Origin: Burkholderiales bacterium
GTDB lineage: Bacteria; Pseudomonadota; Gammaproteobacteria; Burkholderiales; Casimicrobiaceae
Direction: 5' to 3'
DNA: 64,000 nt
NCBI GenBank assembly: GCA_025354165.1
Contig: JANXNI010000016.1
Coordinates: 1-64,000 of the forward strand
Shown here: piece by piece, positions 61,018 through 64,000 of the stretch
How the letters are laid out: every line of letters begins with the position of its first letter
Position numbering within the stretch: position 1 is the first letter of the stretch
Notes under the pieces: model-generated
Seen by the model: the letters and a program-made list of their open reading frames with translations, nothing else
Told to the model about the DNA's origin: nothing
Database searches by the model: none
Program-made: the position numbers and the translations under genes

Positions 61018-63213
61018 TCAGCGCTGAATGGCGTAATCGGCCGAGTTAATAATTTGCCACATGACCGCCCGGAAGCGGTCATTGCGCTGATCGGCAAGGG
61101 CGCTGCGCGTGATATTGGTCGCCATCGCAACGAGGTTCGCCTTGAACGTTGACTTCAAATTGTTCGCCGTGAGCAGCAAGTCCAGTTCGTCAACCAAGGC
61201 TTGCGGACTGTCGGCTACGGCAGCACCTGCAGCGCCCGTCAGATAGCGGCTGTAATCAGGTTTGAACCACTTCGGATCGCCGTCATACGAACGAAATCCA
61301 CCGACCACGCCCCATTTCACGAAATCAGAAAATCCCGCAACCGTGGACGTTGACGTGATGTCAAATTCCGGCCCCAAAAGATACGCGCTGGCCATTGGCC
61401 CCGCTGGCTCAAAGTCCGGCGAATAAAAGTTGAACACCGACGGCGCCTGCAGGGCGGATTGCCCCAGCGTGTCCGAATCGCCGGTATTCCACACTTCGTA
61501 ATAACCACCGCTCGCGACCGCGCCAAACGCACGATGAAGCTGAATGAATTTGATGACGGGCTCACGCAGCTTGCCGTAAATATTGTTGCTCGCGACGTAG
61601 CTGTCACGCGCCTCAACATCGGTGAGAATCGCGCGAATCACGGCCTTCATGTCGCCGCGTGTGCCTGTGCCGTTATTGTTGAACGCAGCGGTCACGCGAC
61701 CGATGTATGCAGAACTCGGATTGCTCGTGACGAGCCGCATGATGAGCTGCTTGCCGATGAACGGCCCAACATTCGGGTGATTGAAAATGTTGTCAATCGC
61801 GTTTTCGATATCCATCTGCGCGGTTTGGTTGGCGGGCAGCGTGGCATAGGGCGCGCCGGTGTATTGCAACAGCGTTTTTGTCGCCGTGTGGTGCGGCGGC
61901 GGCATCGAGCATTGATTCACGTGCGCCTGATTCGCGGGCGACTGATCAGTGTCGTCGATGTAGCAATAGCCGTAGCACGGTGCCCCCGGAACGGTGGGCC
62001 ATCTGCCGTCTTGTGGACAGCGGCGATGCGACCACGGTTTCATCGCCATCGTCCAGGTTTCGTTCGGCCAATAGAACCGCCACGGCTCGCTCAGGTTGCT
62101 ATCGGCACCATCAAAATGCCAACCCGTAAACGCCTTGGCAAAACCCTGCACCACTTCCTCGGTGTAAGCGGGGATGAGATTGCCAGCACCGTCGCTCTTG
62201 GGCGTTCCATCGTCATTGAGCATCACAGTGCCCACCGAGAAAAGCTGCAACAACTCGCGCGCATAGTTTTCGTTCGGCGCGTCCAGCGTGCTGCCGAGCA
62301 TGTCGAGGTACACACCCATTGCCGGATGCAATGTGACGTCGCGGAGCAGCGTGCGGAAATTGCCGAACGCATGCACGCCCAGCATGTCCATGTAATTTGG
62401 CACACCGGTGCCCGCATCGAGCAAGCGATTGTTGCCGATGGACACGACGAGAATCTGCATCAGCGCGTTCACCATACGCTGGCGCAGTTGATCGTTACCT
62501 TCGAAGGCCTGTTTGTAAAACGCGGGGACGTTCACCGCCCACGGACAACCGTTGCTATCAGTGCAGCCGTTGGCACCACCTTTGTTGGCTGCGATTAGCC
62601 CCGCAGCGTAGTTTGTGTACGAGGTTGCGGGCGCGTTGAATTGCTCATCGAGCCACGCGTTGGTACCAATGCCCTGCACGCGGTTGATCTCGTTGAGCGT
62701 TGCGCCCCAGGTGCCTTGTTGCAACAGGCGCGCCGAGTCTTTGGCAGAGAAGCTCCCGAGCGCCGGTGCCGGGCAGCCCGAGTTCATGAACGTCTCAATC
62801 GTCGCCGCTGTTTTGCGTTGCGCGTTCGGCGCAAACACAATGCCGTTCAGCCACGCGCCCGAAGTGAACCCCGACATGTAACGCGCGATGATCAACGCGT
62901 CGGTCGCATTGAACGCACCATCGCCATCCACGTCGAGCCGCGACAGATTGGAGCTGATCACGGCTTCAATACCGGAAAGATTTGACGCAGACGCCACTTT
63001 GTTGATCAGGGGCGCGCCGCGCAATCCGACTGCGTAACGCAGAAGCAGCATGCCGTCGACGGAGAATTTTGGAGCGCCGGAAGCGCCAGTCACGTTGAAC
63101 GGACAATTGGCGATCTGCGCTTTGGAAACGCCCGGCAGCGCGAGAACACCCGAGCAAACCAACCCGAACATCCACGCTCGCCAACGCATCGACTGCATCA
63201 CCAAATTCTTCAT
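61018..63213 (-). CDS. DUF1800 family protein with N-terminal dockerin-like module
   Basis: This is a 731-residue protein. The start at 63213 is supported by GAGGG before the ATG and by the signal peptide (WRAWMFGLVCSGVLALPGVS). Residues about 35-140, bracketed by Cys, hold two EF-hand-like repeats (FSVDGMLLLRYAVGLRGAP and LDVDGDGAFNATDALIIARY). The DUF1800 domain follows, with LLQQGTWGATLNEINRVQ and the hallmark NENYARELLQLFSVGTVML. It is the first gene of the DUF1800-DUF1501 operon. A role in the cell envelope is likely but unproved. Confidence 0.92.
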   Translation of the reverse strand: MKNLVMQSMRWRAWMFGLVCSGVLALPGVSKAQIANCPFNVTGASGAPKFSVDGMLLLRYAVGLRGAPLINKVASASNLSGIEAVISSNLSRLDVDGDGAFNATDALIIARYMSGFTSGAWLNGIVFAPNAQRKTAATIETFMNSGCPAPALGSFSAKDSARLLQQGTWGATLNEINRVQGIGTNAWLDEQFNAPATSYTNYAAGLIAANKGGANGCTDSNGCPWAVNVPAFYKQAFEGNDQLRQRMVNALMQILVVSIGNNRLLDAGTGVPNYMDMLGVHAFGNFRTLLRDVTLHPAMGVYLDMLGSTLDAPNENYARELLQLFSVGTVMLNDDGTPKSDGAGNLIPAYTEEVVQGFAKAFTGWHFDGADSNLSEPWRFYWPNETWTMAMKPWSHRRCPQDGRWPTVPGAPCYGYCYIDDTDQSPANQAHVNQCSMPPPHHTATKTLLQYTGAPYATLPANQTAQMDIENAIDNIFNHPNVGPFIGKQLIMRLVTSNPSSAYIGRVTAAFNNNGTGTRGDMKAVIRAILTDVEARDSYVASNNIYGKLREPVIKFIQLHRAFGAVASGGYYEVWNTGDSDTLGQSALQAPSVFNFYSPDFEPAGPMASAYLLGPEFDITSTSTVAGFSDFVKWGVVGGFRSYDGDPKWFKPDYSRYLTGAAGAAVADSPQALVDELDLLLTANNLKSTFKANLVAMATNITRSALADQRNDRFRAVMWQIINSADYAIQR

Positions 63214-63431
63214 GTAACCCTCAATCGCCCGACGCTCAGCGCCAAGGTTTGCATCCCCCAACCGAAGGATAACGTATGTAATGACGTTGGCATAGTGGCC
63301 GCGATCATTGGTCGATCGCGCGTTGCGCATACGCTCTACCCAAATCGTGAAATGTCGTAGGGTGAGTTTTCAACCCACCACAAATCGATACCAGCCAAGG
63401 TCGCATGGTGCGGCGAACCGCCCTATAAACT

Positions 63432-63704
<273 letters not shown>

Positions 63705-63755
63705 TCAAGGCGGATTGGATGCGACCGGAACACATCTAAATTGCAATTAGAAGGC

Positions 63756-64000
63756 TCACAAATTTGCAATCTCGTAAAACTTGTCCGCTCGATCTTTCGA
63801 TTCGGGATCGACGAGTTTGTACTTAGCACTGTCACGTAAAACTCCAATGAATTCTTCGATACTCGCGCGGGTCCGATTCTCAAGAATACGAAACGTATCG
63901 GGCGGATTTGAGAGTTCAAGCGATAACAGCAAATCGTGTTGCTTGCGAATGCACGCAAATAGGAGCTCGATATCCTCGACTCTAAGTTGGAATTTTGCGA
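63756..64000 (-). CDS. C-terminal part of an unidentified gene running off the window
   Basis: On the minus strand a frame is open from the window edge (first full codon at 63998) to a TGA at 63756-63758. It encodes about 81 residues of balanced, helical, charged protein: FQLRVEDIELLFACIRKQHD, then LSNPPDTFRILENRT, then FIGVLRDSAKYKLVDPE and a final DKFYEIANL. Composition strongly suggests a real gene. I recognise no family. It ends 54 bp before the DUF2442 gene and may be its operon partner. Confidence 0.6.
   Translation of the reverse strand, partial: AKFQLRVEDIELLFACIRKQHDLLLSLELSNPPDTFRILENRTRASIEEFIGVLRDSAKYKLVDPESKDRADKFYEIANL

Overview
The window looks like a chromosomal segment of a betaproteobacterium, probably Burkholderiales or a near relative. 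The base composition is fairly high in GC. There are two Bug/TctC-type solute receptors, a gene resembling the betaproteobacterial proteasome homologue (BPH), an exosortase H pair, a probable DUF2863 protein, and the rpsO-pnp order with ordinary housekeeping genes. I see no rRNA, tRNA, CRISPR array, prophage or complete insertion sequence.

Layout. 1-9.6 kb: the end of an Ldh-family dehydrogenase, a Bug receptor, a DUF805 membrane protein, a five-gene plus-strand run (S4 protein, NTF2-like, cupin-like, YaeQ, cupin), a small membrane protein with a response regulator, a second Bug receptor, a glutathione transferase, an alpha/beta hydrolase and a MaoC hydratase. 9.6-20.8 kb: RsuA-type pseudouridine synthase, SDR, HerA/YjgR-type ATPase, two secreted proteins sharing one C-terminal module (one an astacin-like metalloprotease), an acyl-CoA dehydrogenase and an ALG10-like membrane protein. 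20.8-25.5 kb: rpsO and pnp, followed by a dockerin-like secreted-protein gene and then a second, partial copy of the pnp 3' end. 25.6-37.8 kb: dsbB-prolyl oligopeptidase-DUF6265 operon, formylglutamate amidohydrolase, proS, lytic transglycosylase, diguanylate cyclase, berberine-bridge-type flavoprotein and gluQ. 37.8-39.9 kb: a proteostasis group of BPH, hslO (Hsp33) and hslR (Hsp15). 39.9-51.4 kb: a surface-glycan region with a methyltransferase, a 1241-residue triple glycosyltransferase, a GT2 fused to a GT-C-like membrane protein, and a GtrB-like GT2 fused to a methyltransferase, plus an acyl-CoA synthetase. 51.5-64 kb: patatin, Y-family polymerase, exosortase H with its membrane partner, a lipoprotein, TetR regulator, DODA-type dioxygenase, a PCu(A)C-SCO copper operon, a DUF1800-DUF1501 operon, a DUF2442 gene and a truncated gene at the edge.

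Repeats are the least ordinary part of the window. Five intergenic loci carry a diverged structure of about 125-130 bp made of two inverted units around a spacer. Two copies of a 143-144 bp MITE-like element have matching terminal inverted repeats, and a lone 13-bp terminus lies next to the pnp duplication. Four REP-type palindromes and a few other inverted repeats sit right beside stop codons. Other points worth checking are a probable ATT start codon for the SCO gene, a dockerin-like gene ending one stop codon before an in-frame pnp 3' copy, and several unusual domain fusions in the glycan region.
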